The notes beneath the pieces were generated by a model, which was given only the letters and a program-made list of their open reading frames with translations, made no database searches and was not told where the DNA came from. The position numbers and the translations under genes were made by a program. Below are positions 47,318 to 59,223 of a DNA stretch of 64,000 nt, one piece after another. The stretch is from Isoetes taiwanensis (taxonomy: Eukaryota; Streptophyta; Lycopodiopsida; Isoetales; Isoetaceae), in contig JAJEKV010000005.1 of the NCBI GenBank assembly GCA_021234155.1, positions 14,999,468 through 15,063,467 on the forward strand, written 5' to 3'. How positions within the stretch are numbered: the stretch's first letter is position 1; each line of letters starts with the position of its first letter.

Positions 47318-49685
47318 TTTTAACGTCCACGGAGGCCAACTGGCCTATAAGACGGTTTTACAATATAGCGGAAAGTTTCCAAACACAAAATAAAACCACA
47401 GAAACCCTGTACAATGTGTTTCTACTACTGGGATGAAAAAACCCCCCGTGTGGGAGGAAAAACCCTTGTAGTAGGCGTTGAGAGGCCCCATTTGGGCGCT
47501 CAAATTCCCTGTGCTGTGAGGGACTCCCTGACGGCGGAGACTTGCAGAATGTAGGGCGCAAGACGTGCCACCATTGGCGAAGCCAGCAGTTGGTGAATTG
47601 GTTATCTCAGAGCATCTGAGATCGGCATGAGCTGCTCGGATGTGTGCATATGCTGGGCATTCCTGTAGAGCATGGTGTTTATCTTCTACTATCTGCATGT
47701 GACAGCACTGGCATAGTCTCTCATGCCGGGGGATTCCCTGCCCTCCCTCCGCACTCCCAATTGTCTCAATTAAGAGATGGTGGGACCACATCCTTATTGC
47801 AGCTATAGCTCTTCGTTTCTTGGTGGAAATGTGTGCCTTCAGATACTGGTGGGGGCCATGTTCAAGCGACGGATTGACTTGCGTATGCTCTGTTTTGGGC
47901 TTTGCAAGAGTGGGCGCATCCCACAGAGAGGCAGCAAAGCGCGCATTCAAATGCAGCTCCTGCTCTGCGATATCCGACATATCCACAATGTGTTGATAGT
48001 CTATGGACCATCGTGCGAACCATTCCCTACAATGCTCTTGCCATACTCTCTTGACGTTGCGCCCTTGTGCCAATAACGAGAGCCCGGGAGGAAGACGTTG
48101 TGCATCCATTTCGTCAACCTTATGGAAATACGCCAAGGTGCTCAAGCGCATAGCGAATCTTGCGGGGTCAAAAGCCAATCTCATACAGCAAAATTGGATA
48201 AGGCACCGTGTCCTTGATGCCTAGGCTGTATGTCGGGAAAGCCTTTTGCACCCTCTCTAGCTTATCCCAAGTACCCTTGCTAATCGCCGCCCCCGCACCT
48301 CTACTCCATACAAAGAAGATCGGTTCCACGAAAGTGCTCGGAACAAGTGTGCTTTTATGCGTCCAATCGCAGAGATCTATTCTCAGGATGTTTATTCTCA
48401 GATTGCATACGAGCTTTCCATCCCGCTACCGACCCTCTTTCTACACAAATCATCCCATAGCATGTTAGCAGAGAAATCGATTCCCGGACACTTAAAAGGT
48501 CCTTACAACTTCCATCCTTTGTCCTCAGAATAGAAGTCCGGGATATCATGCAACGACGGGATTGGCAAATGCTTGGTTTTCTGCTGGTTGATCGCATTCC
48601 CCGCAATGTCACGTAATTGATCGAGAGCATCCAAATGTTCCTGCATACTCCTGGCTGTATGGGATAATAAGCCCAGATCATCTGCATAGAGCAACTGTTT
48701 TACTGTACATGCCTCTGGCAACTGTGGGCCACCACCTCCATGTTCTTGCATCCAGGTCTCCAACTTGTCAATATAGAGTCCAAAAAGCGTTGGAGATAAC
48801 GGGCATCCCTGTTTAACACCTATGGTGTTGTTCACCCGGTGGTCTGATGCAGGCAAAGTGGCATATATTCCGTCATACAGCCGGTAGATGGCATTCTGTA
48901 AATCCTGTGGGACATGTAGCTCCTGCAAGCGTTGCCACAACAGGTCCCGAGGGACCGGATCATATGCCGTCTTAAAATCTACGAAACAGCAATATAGGTT
49001 ACGTCGTGCATTGCAGCTAGCTTCCATAAGGATTCTGAGAGTAAAAATTCACTTTCGGGAGTGGGCGGGCGCGTAACGCCTCGCCAACCGCGACTCGGTT
49101 TCCTCCGCCCATTGCGTTAAATTCTTCTCCAGCACCCCTGCTAGAAGTTTTGCGAGTAACGGGCTCACCATGATCATACGGTAGTTGGTGGAGTCATCCC
49201 TGCTTCCCGTCTTATGGGATTCTCGAGAGTAAAATTCACTGCGGAGTGGGCGAGGCGTAAACCTGCTCGGCCAACCGCGCCTCGATTTCCTCCGCCCATT
49301 GCGTTAAATTGCTAGAAGTTTTGCGAGTAACGGGCTCACCATGATCATACGGTAGTTGGTGGAGTCATCCCTGCTTCCCGTCTTATGAATAGGGGTGACC
49401 TTGCTAACCATCCATTCTTGCGGGAGGCCCTCTCTGATGGCCTGATTGATTATCCCTGTCAAAGGTCTGACCAAAGCTGGCCCACCCCATTTCAACAGCT
49501 CGGCCTGAAGTCCCTGCAAGTCCTTTGCTTTACCATTAGCAAGATGCCTAAGACCCTGGTGGATATCCGCCTCTGAGAGCTGTAGTGTTTCTCCTAGTTG
49601 ATCTGGCATGTCAGCAATTGCTCCTGGGGGGTCATACAACTCCTCCAACCGCTGTCTCCACTGGTCTGCGATAACATTTGGGACA
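47318..49685 (-). mobile_element. LINE, 5'-truncated, minus strand
   Basis: Reads right to left. RT start: GLRHLANGKAKDLQGLQAE and QEWMVSKVTPIHKTGSRDDS (49304-49570). RT palm: CCFVDFKTAYDPVPRDLLW (about 48940-48990), VKQGCPLSPTLFGLYID (about 48780-48830) and the catalytic YADDLGLLS (about 48660-48690). C-terminal part: 47345-48184 with the zinc knuckle ERLCQCCHMQIVEDKHHALQ and ECPAYAHIR. The 3' end at 47318-47470 has the GGGTTTTTCCTCCC hairpin and GTGGACGTTAAAATATAC. Frameshifts break it into at least three frames, and a 187-bp internal tandem duplication (49031-49387) disrupts the RT start. It is related to, but clearly diverged from, the LINEs at 510, 36984 and 57001. Confidence 0.9.
49031..49387. 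repeat. Tandem duplication inside the LINE
   Basis: Copies at 49031-49217 and 49218-49387 share GATTCT, AGAGTAAAA, TCCGCCCATTGCGTTAAATT and the whole ACGGGCTCACC...CCGTCTTATG end. The second lacks about 15 bp. It is placed within the region encoding YRMIMVSPLLAKLL. Confidence 0.85.
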
Positions 49686-49759
49686 ATAGAATTAGGGGCA
49701 GTCGAAAATCTTCAAGCTAGGTTTTTGCTGGGTTCAACGGAAATCTAGGGCAAAAGGAT

Positions 49760-50945
49760 TTTTAGGAAGACTGCACGATGGATTCTTTGTAGCTCCGGCG
49801 AAATCTGTGTTCCAAACTGCAAAGGCAGATCCAAGGCAAATAGTCCATGCTCTAAAAGTAGGGTTAGCCCTTTTTTTAAGCTCCTTTATAATGCTTATTG
49901 AGTTCCCAAAGCCTAGTGTAACAGAGAATGCAGTCTGGGCTCTTATGACTGTAGTGGTCGTCTTCGAATTCTCATTTGTTAAAGAATTGATACCTTAATC
50001 TCTGTTCCTTTCCAATTCAATCAAGATTATTTTCTGTAATATATCAAATAAAAACTTCTGGAAAAAATGTATGTTTCCTTCTTGCAGGAGAAACTTTGAG
50101 CAAGGGGTTAAACAGAGGGATTGGAACATTCGTAGACTTGCTGCATTAGGGGTCTCACATTTAGCCGACCTGGCAGGATTTACAGTCGAAATTATAATTA
50201 TCTGCCTTATTGTCTTCTTTGTAGGTAATCTATTATCATTAAGTTAGACGTTGATGATGAGTCATTGATTTTAATGCAAAACAGGAGCGACAACCAATAT
50301 TTGCTAGATTTTTATCAAAGGTCAAGGAAAGATTTGAATATGGGGTGGTGATTTTTCTCCTTACCTTCAGTTTTATTATCATATCCAGCCGTCGAATGAT
50401 GGTTCGATCAACAATGCCATAACTAGGTTGTTCACAATCCTAATGGGATGTGGCATATGTACAGTAATTTGCATATTCGTATGTCCAATTTGGGCTGGGG
50501 AAGATCTCCACAACAAGACGACGCAGAATCTAGACAATCTGGCCAAATCATTGGAAGGTGAATTGGGCACTTAAATAAATTGTTATAGTTTCTGTGTGAC
50601 TTGTTGGTTTCTAACAACAGGGTTCTGCAACTTTGAAGATTGTGTAGCTGCATATTTGGAAGGATCTTCCACCTCAGCTAGAGATGATGATCCCATGTAT
50701 AAAGATTATCAGTTTTTAATCAAGTCTCAAACAGAGGATTCCTTGGTATGTGGCAGATTGGATTGAAATTTTGATTTTGAATGTTTTCTTTGCTAATGAT
50801 GAAGGATTTGTTGGATTTATCAGGCAGGATTTGCAGGACCCACATGGAAAGTTCAGGATGTTTAGGTATCTGTGGAAGGAATATGTTAATGTGGTTACTG
50901 CAACCCAGCATTGTGCTTATACCTCCATGGCCATGTGGAAAATTT
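49760..50945 (+). pseudogene. ALMT-type anion/malate channel gene, broken
   Basis: Exons of an aluminium-activated malate transporter family member, a plant anion channel of plasma or vacuolar membrane. Exon to about 49977: KADPRQIVHALKVGLALFLS, then ENAVWALMTVVVVFEF (family hallmark). Exon 50087-50224: LSKGLNRGIGTFV, shift, then LAALGVSHLADLAG and a hydrophobic end. Exon 50285-50557: RFEYGVVIFLLTFSFIIIS, shift, then CIFVCPIWAGEDLH. Exon 50621-50745: FEDCVAAYLEG. Exon about 50820-50940: DPHGKFRMFRYLWKEYVNV and HCAYTSMA. Splice sites are mostly normal. The break in exon 2 is a loss of bases where the family has a CAG-coded stretch (V-A-G). No conserved C-terminal region was identified afterwards. 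It may be less broken than it looks. Confidence 0.8.
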
Positions 50946-52742
50946 GAGACAGATTGATTTGGGCAGTCGAAAATATTCAAGCTACCCAACAGACCCAACA
51001 GATCTGAGCATGGTAAATGACTGTTTAAATTTGTAGAACACAATCCAACTAGTCAAAAGCCACAGAACCATAGCTTTTCACATGAAAAAGAGACGCAGCC
51101 TGGCCCGAGATGCAGCTTCCCTCATTGTCAAGGCTCTGGCAACAACCCAAATTGGAGGAAATGGTATGAATCACATGCAGCACATCTGGGATAATCTAGT
51201 AAATGACCTTGCTAGAGAAGAGACCCAACTCGAATTTTTGTTCCAGTTGGGCAATTCCATGATCAAAATTCATAGTAGATTCAAGCAAAATCTGATTTTT
51301 GCATATTGGGCAGTGGGATTGCAGCTTCATATAGAATAGAATAGATTATGCAAATATGCAATATGTAAATGCTCCATTTGTAGAGGCTCTGTTGCAATAT
51401 GCAAATGGTAGGCCGTTGTTTTTAACAGGTTGAATAATTTAGTCCTGCCACCAAAAGTTCGATGCATATGCTTGCGTGATATATTTCTGAAGATTTGCTT
51501 GCCAGAATCGTAAGATAGAATAAACCTGGGCCATTCAAAGATCTGGTAAAAATCGGCTCTAATATCTTAGGCTAGGGTCTATCAGACATAAATGAGTAGT
51601 TGGTCTTCAACAGGGATTTGGAAGCAGGGACAAAGCTTTTTATTATGCCAAAACTCTATCGATCAAGCATTTCTATGTAGCGATTGAATGGGAGTCGATG
51701 TGAGTCACTATGCATTGATTTTTTGGCTAATGTTTTAAGGTATTACTAATTTACTATAGATTTTCTTAGCTTGCTAATTGCTATTTCCTTGCCCCTTCTT
51801 GACTATTGTCATTCCATGGCCTCTTATGCATAAAAAGCACAACTTAGATGATTCGTCAACATGTGATAAAGGACTATAGATTTTCTTAACTTGCTAATTG
51901 CTATTTCCTTGCCCCTTGACTATTGTCCATGGCCTCTTATGCATAAAAAGCACAATTTAGATGATTCATCAACATGTGATAAAGGACGTTCATCAATCTA
52001 TAGATCAAAATTTTCATCTAGTGAATTGATTGAAGCAATATGATGTACCAACAAAAAAACCAACACAACAAAAAATCCTACTAGGAAGGCTATACAAGTG
52101 AGCTGGAAGTAGCCCCTGTGCTTGTGCTTGATATTAAATTGTAGGTGGCAAGGGCTATGGCAAAGGGGGGTGGGAAGAATCAAAGCTACGGGACAAAGCA
52201 TGGAAGGAGATAAAAGAAGGAGGTAACAAAATTAGAAAATCATCATCTGGATGGGGCTAGTGAGGTTCTTCTCTTTAGCTATGAAGCTTAAGCGATAAAT
52301 GGTCAAACACTACAGGACATCCCATCGTTGCATTGCGTTTGCTTTACCACTCTCGGTTCATAGGTTAAAAATATATAAAATAATTTCGAAAACAACTAGC
52401 AACAATTTCTTAGAATTTGGACAAAGAGTTCGTATTTGATTAGAGTTTTCACGTTCTTCTAAATATTCTGGCAGGCAAATACGGAAGTTAAAATTCTAAG
52501 ATTAAACATAATTTTCGCATGTTCAGAAATAAGATCTTTTTGAATTTAACATAAAACCCCTTTTGCAGCAAGTTGGACAACCTTGGCCCCCGTGATAAAT
52601 TTCTTTAGGTTTAAATCCTATGTATTCTTAAACTGATTACTAGCCATAATTCAAATCTATAAGTAAGTCAATTCAGAGGGGTTGGACTCGGGGTCAGTGG
52701 CGATGCAACAATTCAATTAGCTATATGGTCGTGAAGGGTAGT
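50946..52742. other. Region after ALMT, with a 115-bp tandem duplication
   Basis: ORF 51082-51339 (KKRRSLARDAASLIVKALA...) follows on the same strand and could be a further ALMT exon, but I do not recognise it. Copies at 51753-51872 and 51873-51986 form a tandem duplication starting ACTATAGATTTTCTTA. The rest is AT-rich with nothing recognised. Confidence 0.6.
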
Positions 52743-52848
52743 CTTCGTTTTGCAGCCACCTTTGACGTGGCATTATGTCAGCCCTTGATTTGCAGATTGT
52801 ATGGCCTGGATCCGTGCCACGTCAGGTGGGGGGGGCTGTAAAACGAAG
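52743..52848. mobile_element. Small foldback element (MITE-like)
   Basis: The 106-bp stretch starts CTTCGTTTTGCAGCCACC and ends in the inverted GGTGGGGGGGGCTGTAAAACGAAG-type sequence. TGACGTGGCA faces TGCCACGTCA inside, so almost the whole element folds on itself. No clear target duplication is visible. Confidence 0.7.
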
Positions 52849-53059
52849 GGAACAAGCCCTTTGCTCAAAGTAGGTAAAGCAGATGCTGAGTTTCACATCC
52901 ATTAGACAGATGCCAAGTCATTCACGGCAATTAATGATGAATTCCCTTACAAAGGACTGCTCTACTAATGCCGAATGCATCGAAGCATATTTGCTGTGAA
53001 TGTCAATCCCTTTCCCTTGAATCCAAGCTTTGTCACAATGTGAAGGCTTCCACATTGTC

Positions 53060-54870
53060 TACAGCTGTTGGATAGGCATATTCACCCCTTATTCCTTAAT
53101 CTACACCGTACGTAAAGTTCCTTGTTTGTGGGGTATGCAAGTACAAAATTTGCTATACTGTATAACAAGATTCGCAAAATACTATAAGATTTCAAGCGGA
53201 ATACTATATGGTGTTGATTTCGTACGTGCAAAATACAATTATGAGGGCTCTCGCTGCCCTGCGTCACCCCCCGTGTGAATATGCACCCAAACCAAAGGGG
53301 GTTTAAGGGGGATTTTAATTTAAATGTGTTGGACCCAATGGTTGTGTTAATTAATGTCAATGGTAGTTATGTGTTGGTTGTTAATGTCAATGGTTGTTAT
53401 GTGTTGGTTGTTATGTGTTAGTTGTTATGTGTTGGGGGATTTAATTTTTATATGTTGGATGTTAATGGTTTGTGTTGCAAAAAAAAAATTTTGGCCCCTT
53501 CGGGGACTTAGGGACGTCCCCGATGTGTGACAAAAAATTTAGAATTCAAACCAGAAAAAGACTAGAATTCATTTGAGGCTTTCATCACCTGTAGCTTTTG
53601 AATTTCATAACAATAAAACAAATAGAACATAAGTAAAAGTTTACCATAAAGATAGAGCAGATTGATCCCATTATTTTGAAAGTCATAAAGTTTGCAACAC
53701 CCATACACAAATATTCTTCAACTGGAATTTAACAGCAGCCTTTGGCCTCCATGGATTCTTGTGGTGAGAAATCAAAGTGGGAAACTTTTCTGCTTGTTAG
53801 CACAAGGGTCTAGAAGCCTTGGAATTTGCTTAATAACTGCCTCAAAATCTAAAAATGCATGGTAATTTTTTGCAAGCTTCATTCGGAATGAGCCATAAAA
53901 CAATATCCAATAGCGCAATCCTGTATTAATCAGCTGGTAGGATGTGAAAGCCTACCAAACCCGGCCGAAAAATTGTTGTTGTAGCATAGATAACTTAACC
54001 AAACATATCCATATCATACACTATCAAAAAGATCTCGGAGAGAATCTTTCCAACGCAATAAAAATCATCTGAAACAGAGCTCTGGATCAAAAGTTATGAT
54101 AAGAAATGTGTTGTCGGCAGGGAAACTGCACTACATGCGCCCTTCAAGCCCTTCATGTGCCCATTATGCACCACACACACAAAAAGAGGGCTTTTGTTGT
54201 GAGCCATTGGTTGTTGACCATTATGCACCACACGCACAAAAAAAGGGCTTTTGTTATGAGCCATTGGTTGTTGACCATTATGCACCACACGCACAAAAAG
54301 GGCTTTTGTTGTGAGCCATTGGTTGTTGACCATTGAAAAAAAAAGGCTAAAATCAATGGCTTAGAAATGGTGCACTCTAGATGTACGCATTAGTACATCC
54401 ATTTGAATACAAACCATTGCATCCAATACATTTGAATTAAAATCCCCCTGAAACCCCCTTTGGTTTGGGTGCATATTCACACGGGGGGTTACGTAGGGCA
54501 GCGAGAGCCCCTAAGAACTCACAATACATGTACAAAATTAACACCATTAAGTACATTCTCTCAAACCTTATAGTATTTTGCAAACCTTAATATACAGTAT
54601 ACAAAAACTTGTACATGCATACCCCACAAACGAGGATCGCTATGTGCAGTCCAGATCTTGGAATAAAGGGCAAATATGCCCATCCGACAGCTCTCGATGC
54701 CCGGAGTAACCCCCCGTGTGAATATGCACCCAAACCAAAGGGGGTTTCAGGGGGATTTTAATTCAAATGTATTGGATGCAATGGTTTGTATTAATTAATG
54801 TTAATGATAGTTATGTGTTGATTTCTATATTAAAAAAAATTTTGGGCCCTTCGGGCCCTTAGGAAGGAAT
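53060..54870. repeat. Large inverted repeat with a third, direct copy
   Basis: 53060-53330 is repeated inverted at 54430-54685, and 53255-53500 is repeated directly at 54690-54870. Shared landmarks are GTTTGTGGGGTATGCA, CCCCCCGTGTGAATATGCAC and CCAAAGGGGGTTT. Two copies end with a TTTTGG-CCCTTCGGG stem (53490 and 54838). The 54430-54870 part is itself a palindrome with a loop of about 170 bp. There is no coding similarity. It looks like a foldback or nested MITE cluster. Confidence 0.8.
54163..54331. repeat. 57-bp minisatellite, three units
   Basis: Units at 54163-54219, 54220-54276 and 54277-54331, each ATTATGCACCACAC...GGCTTTTGTT...GTTGTTGACC. They differ by one or two bases and a 2-bp length change. 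The array lies in the spacer of the large inverted repeat. Confidence 0.9.
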
Positions 54871-54880
54871 TTGACATGTT

Positions 54881-55110
54881 AGAATAGAATAGAATAGAAT
54901 ATGATTTTATCGTCCACGGAGACCAACTGGCCTATGGGACCCAAGTACAAAGAGAGAGCAGCAGGCGTATTACTACCAGGATTAAAAAACCCCCGCCCCG
55001 AAGGGTTTTCGGGGGAAAAACCTTAGTAGCAATAAGGATGCTGACATACTGCACAGTTATATACATAATCACAAGTACAGCTGAGGTTAATGTCGGACAG
55101 GGGGCAAACA
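54881..55110 (-). mobile_element. LINE 3' end, minus strand
   Basis: Four AGAAT units (54881-54900) are the (ATTCT) tail read in reverse. GTCCACGGAGACCAACTGG and CCTATGGGACCC follow, then the hairpin CCCCGCCCCGAAGGG (54990-55005). Only the 3' non-coding end is present. Confidence 0.9.
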
Positions 55111-57000
55111 ACAATATAAACTATAGTAATTGTTAGAAACAATGGGAGAGACTATTAAATGAAACAAAAGGCCCTAACAAATTCGAACATGCAACACAAC
55201 ATGGTCTTTATGGTAGGACCTCTTAACACATTTACAATGTTACACACATTCGTAAAAAATATACAAGCAGTAATAAAGAAGCAGAGAAATGGAACAAAAT
55301 AGCAAGAATCCTTCTCTACGTTGAGTTGGATGGCAAGAATCTTCCTCTAGGTTGAGTTGAATGGCATGGAGAAACGTAATTCTCTTTGCTAAACTAATTC
55401 TCTTTGCTAAATGTAAAGAAAAAAAAAGGAAAAAACTACGATGATGTAAAGAGCAAGAAGAATGAGTAAAGAACCAAGTTGAGAAACAAAGAATGGTATA
55501 AAAATAGAATTTTATTCTTCACCACACCTTTTTTCAATTCCCACAATAAAAACCGGGGTTTCAAAACAATTGCAGAACTCTAATGAATGGCATAGAAGCA
55601 TAATTTGTCTCTTCATCACAATGCTATGAAGAGCAACTGCAAATTTTAAAATAGTTGTGCACCTAATTCATGTGCATGAAATTCCTGGATGGAGCGATGG
55701 CTTATAGCCATAGTAAACTTGGAGTTTAAGCATCCATCATGATATGGGTTAAATATAGTGCTACATAAGATGACAGGCTGGATAATTGCACCAAAATAGA
55801 GTATTTGGAAATAGAGTGTTTGAAACTGCATAAGAAATGTCTCAGGAGAACAAACAAGGATACAATTAATATCGTGCAAAGCAATAATGAAAGCCACACT
55901 TACTGGATATGTAGCATTTGGAGCCATCAGCTTCTGTTTCCACTAAATTGGAGGCTAGCAAGAACAATCTGACCTGCAAGGCAAAACACATCAAGTTATC
56001 ACCTGAATCGCGTTTCTGTAAAGAGTGTTTGCTAAACTTTGAGATTAACCATGAATCTACAGCTCAAATGCCTTGTTCCATCGTCAAAGCCGCTCATCAC
56101 TACTTGGCCACTGCATGGAGGCAACCCTTTCCTAGTCTGGCTATCTTGCGGAGCTGATACATTCAAAGACAACAATTGATTCCAATTTATCAGCACAATA
56201 CAGTCAATTGTTAGACATCTTACTTCCATCTTTTCCAAGTAGAGACTGTCGTGAACACGGCTGCATTAAGAAAGCATTCCACAGGTAGACCAGATCAATG
56301 CAGTTGCTCGCGAGATTTGTCTCGAAAAAAAAAAGGAAATTTTAAAATGAAGCACAAATCATCTTTAACCTAATCTTAACGCACTCAAACGTCACTTCAT
56401 ATAGCTCTGTTGGAGTCCAAACCCTGACAAAAAAGAACTCTCCTACAGAGGAGGGGCTAAACGAGGCCGGATCTTCATCTAGTCTGCTGCTGGAGAACCG
56501 CCGGAATAAGCCCGTCTAAGGGTTTTTGAGCTTTCGATTTGGAAATCATCTTTAACCTAATCTTACGCACTCAAAGGTCACTTCATGTACCTCTGTTGGA
56601 GTCCAAACCCTGACAAAAAAGAAGGAGGGGCTAAACGAGGTCGGATCTTCATCTAGTCTGCCGCCGGAATAAGTCCGTCTAAGGGTTCTTGAGCTTTCGA
56701 TCTGGACCCTATATCCCTTTCCATGCATTTACCTAATAGATTAGAAGTGAGAGGGTCGATATTGGCCATTGGAATGGCCTGGGAGAAATTGCATGGCACA
56801 AAAATTATAGAAACATGGGCCAAACCATAGCATAGTGGAATTAAAAGATAAAAATATAGTGTGCACTCTAGATGTACGCATTAGTACACTTCAAGCAATA
56901 CGGACTCCAAATCATAGTAAAACCATTGCAAAAAGTGTACAAAAATATAAAAAAAAACCCCTGTTATTATGCTACATATTCACTCAATTTCGATTTAAAT
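55111..57000. other. Intergenic; 165-187-bp tandem duplication
   Basis: Copies at 56356-56542 and 56543-56706 share AAATCATCTTTAACCTAATC, GTTGGAGTCCAAACCCTGAC and CTAAGGGTT-TTGAGCTTTCGAT. The first has two extra short pieces. A further CACTCTAGATGTACGCATTAG at 56863 recurs at 54371. No protein similarity was found, and ORFs 55646-55927 and 55918-56157 look accidental. Confidence 0.6.
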
Positions 57001-57905
57001 GAGAATGAGAATGAGAATGATTTTTTATTGTCCACTGAGGCCAATCGGCCTATGGGACCCATAAGGAGCGCAACAAACTTATTACTGTCCGGGTTAAAAA
57101 ACCCCCTCCCCGAAGGGTTTTCGAGGGAAAAACCGTGGCAGTAATAAGAATGCTGTCAAACTGTACAAGTATACATCAATGTATATATACATGTCAAGTG
57201 TGTGGCCGAGGACATAGCTGATCTCGCATGTCCATAACCTCCTGAAGGTATGATCCCAGCACCCGTACGGATGCTGTGCTCAATGTCACATGTAACGGCT
57301 GGCCAGGCCTGACCAACTCAGCATAGCGCGTCCGAATTTGATCATATGCTGGGCAACTTTGAAGGGTATGAGATTCATCCTCAATGACTCCCATTTGGCA
57401 GCATTGACAAAGCCTGTCCTGGCGTGGCTCACCAATCCATCTGCCCGTCTCAATTCGAAGATGATGTGCCCCTGTGCGAATGGAGGCAATGAGTCTGCGC
57501 CTTTTCATGGGCAAGTGGGTACGCAGGTAGCATTGCGGGCCTCGTTCCAATGTGGGATTTATGTGGCGCTGGTAGTGTGCTGTCTTGACATGTTCAAGGG
57601 CATTGGCATCCCAAAGCTTGTTGAGGAAGCAAGTGTCAAGATATTGCCTCAAGCTATGGCGATCTGCCTCTGTCTGCACATGTATGCACCTGTGCTCCTG
57701 CACATTCCATCTAGCCAACCATTGAGCTCTCTTTTCCCTCCAGCAGGCCTTGAGGCGCTGCGGCCCCATTGCCATGATATTAAAGGGTACCACCATGTCA
57801 TGGTACATCCTCTTGCTTTCGAATTCTTCCTCAGAGGCAGCACGCATGGGAATCAGGGAGCGTATGATCAGTTCGCTAAAATCACCCCAGACATTTCCTT
57901 TGCTT
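57001..57905 (-). mobile_element. LINE 3' part with intact ORF2 C-terminus
   Basis: The tail is (ATTCTC)3 read in reverse (57001-57019), followed by the conserved GGCCTATGGGACCC and the hairpin CCCTCCCCGAAGGG. ORF 57194-57847 gives the last 217 residues of ORF2 in one frame: RAQWLARWNVQEH, KTAHYQRHINPTLERGPQCY, LRTHLPMKRRRLIASIRTGA, a CCHC-type knuckle RLCQCCQMGVIEDESHTLQS and CPAYDQIR, then SYLQEVMDMRD. The RT domain is missing. This is the cleanest C-terminus of the family in the window and helps to read the other copies. Confidence 0.9.
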
Positions 57906-59223
57906 AAAGCACTTGGACTTTGGGGTTATCATCAAATTCCAACAATAAACACATCTGACCTTCATTCGATGAAACGATAGGCATGCCTCATCCAAAGAAC
58001 TACATTATATATGTCTCTACAACATTGCCGAGAAAAGGATATCTGTTAAGGCCACTTTCTGGCAAGGTGTGCATGGATAATTCGGGATATGCACATTGGA
58101 AAATGGTGTAGTCTAGCTAAGATAGCTAGTATCGCACAAATTGGCCTCTAACACAAGCCTCATTGCAACCATCTCCTTTCTGCTCCCTCAGTCGATCTAA
58201 CTATGTCAATCTGTTTTTACATCTCTGCAAGGTGGAACTGTCAAACATATTTGTGTCAATTATCTCTGCAAAAACCGTAGATCCTGTCATAGCCATCTTA
58301 ACCATGCAAAGGGAAGAAAAAACTGAGGTCGGACATGACTGGAGGAAGGATTTCTAGAATTGTTGGAATTTTATCAGCCTTGATGAACATTTTTATGGAT
58401 CCAATGGTGGAAACAAAATTAAATGACATGGCATAACACGTGGATAGGCTAGAAATTAAGGAATTGTTGTAAAGGGGGTTAGGAAAAAGCCTACTAAGAA
58501 AAACAAGGTGCTGCGCACGGAGGGTTGCCCTCCATGGCCGGAGGGTGAAGTGGCTTAAATCATAGTTCACATATTTTGACAATCAATTCAAAACCATAAC
58601 CCCGAACATTTAGAAACGAAATCCTCTGTCCAAGACTTGTCGGGCTATTAATGTTTTAGTATTCTAGGGGCTATTAATGTTTTAGTATTCTAGCTGCTCA
58701 TTATTCTATGGTTATAATTATACCTTTGGGTATATCACTACCAGGAACAGAATCAAGACCATTCAGGTCAAAAGACTACTCACAAACTACAAATCACAGA
58801 GAGAGAACCTAAGCAAAAAGAACCAAGAGGAGCCCGACAGAAAAAAGAATCATAGCCAGTATTTGATCGAAGCCAGAAGATATGTCCAGACACTCGGCTT
58901 CCAATCTACTTTGATGAGCAATGCGAGTCCAAATGAATGAGCGAGAGATAGATAGATAGTGGTTTTTTCCAAAAAAAATCAAAATTAAGTTGACAAATTT
59001 ATAGGATATGATAATATTTTGGAGACATTTCGGGAACTTTCTTCTGCTGGTGAATGTTGTAACAACCAACATAACAATTTATCGTATTGGGACCTTGAAA
59101 TTCCAAATTACTTTGTTAGTTTATGTGCAATAACTTTGTTTGTGTTGAAATGGCTATGTTTGATCCATTGACGAAATTTCAAGTCCCATGGATCACATCT
59201 CCGAGATGTCGAAGGTCACTAGT
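57906..59223. other. Intergenic, nothing recognised
   Basis: A 25-bp direct repeat GGGCTATTAATGTTTTAGTATTC-like (58643-58692) and a short (ATAG) run near 58948 are the only structures I see. No gene similarity was found. Confidence 0.5.

Noticed and set aside
51082-51339. 85-codon ORF as an ALMT C-terminal exon
   Set aside because: Position fits, but I could not find any residue pattern of the family in it, so it is not claimed.
54163-54331. CRISPR-like array
   Set aside because: Three adjacent 57-bp units with no spacers; a plain minisatellite in plant DNA.
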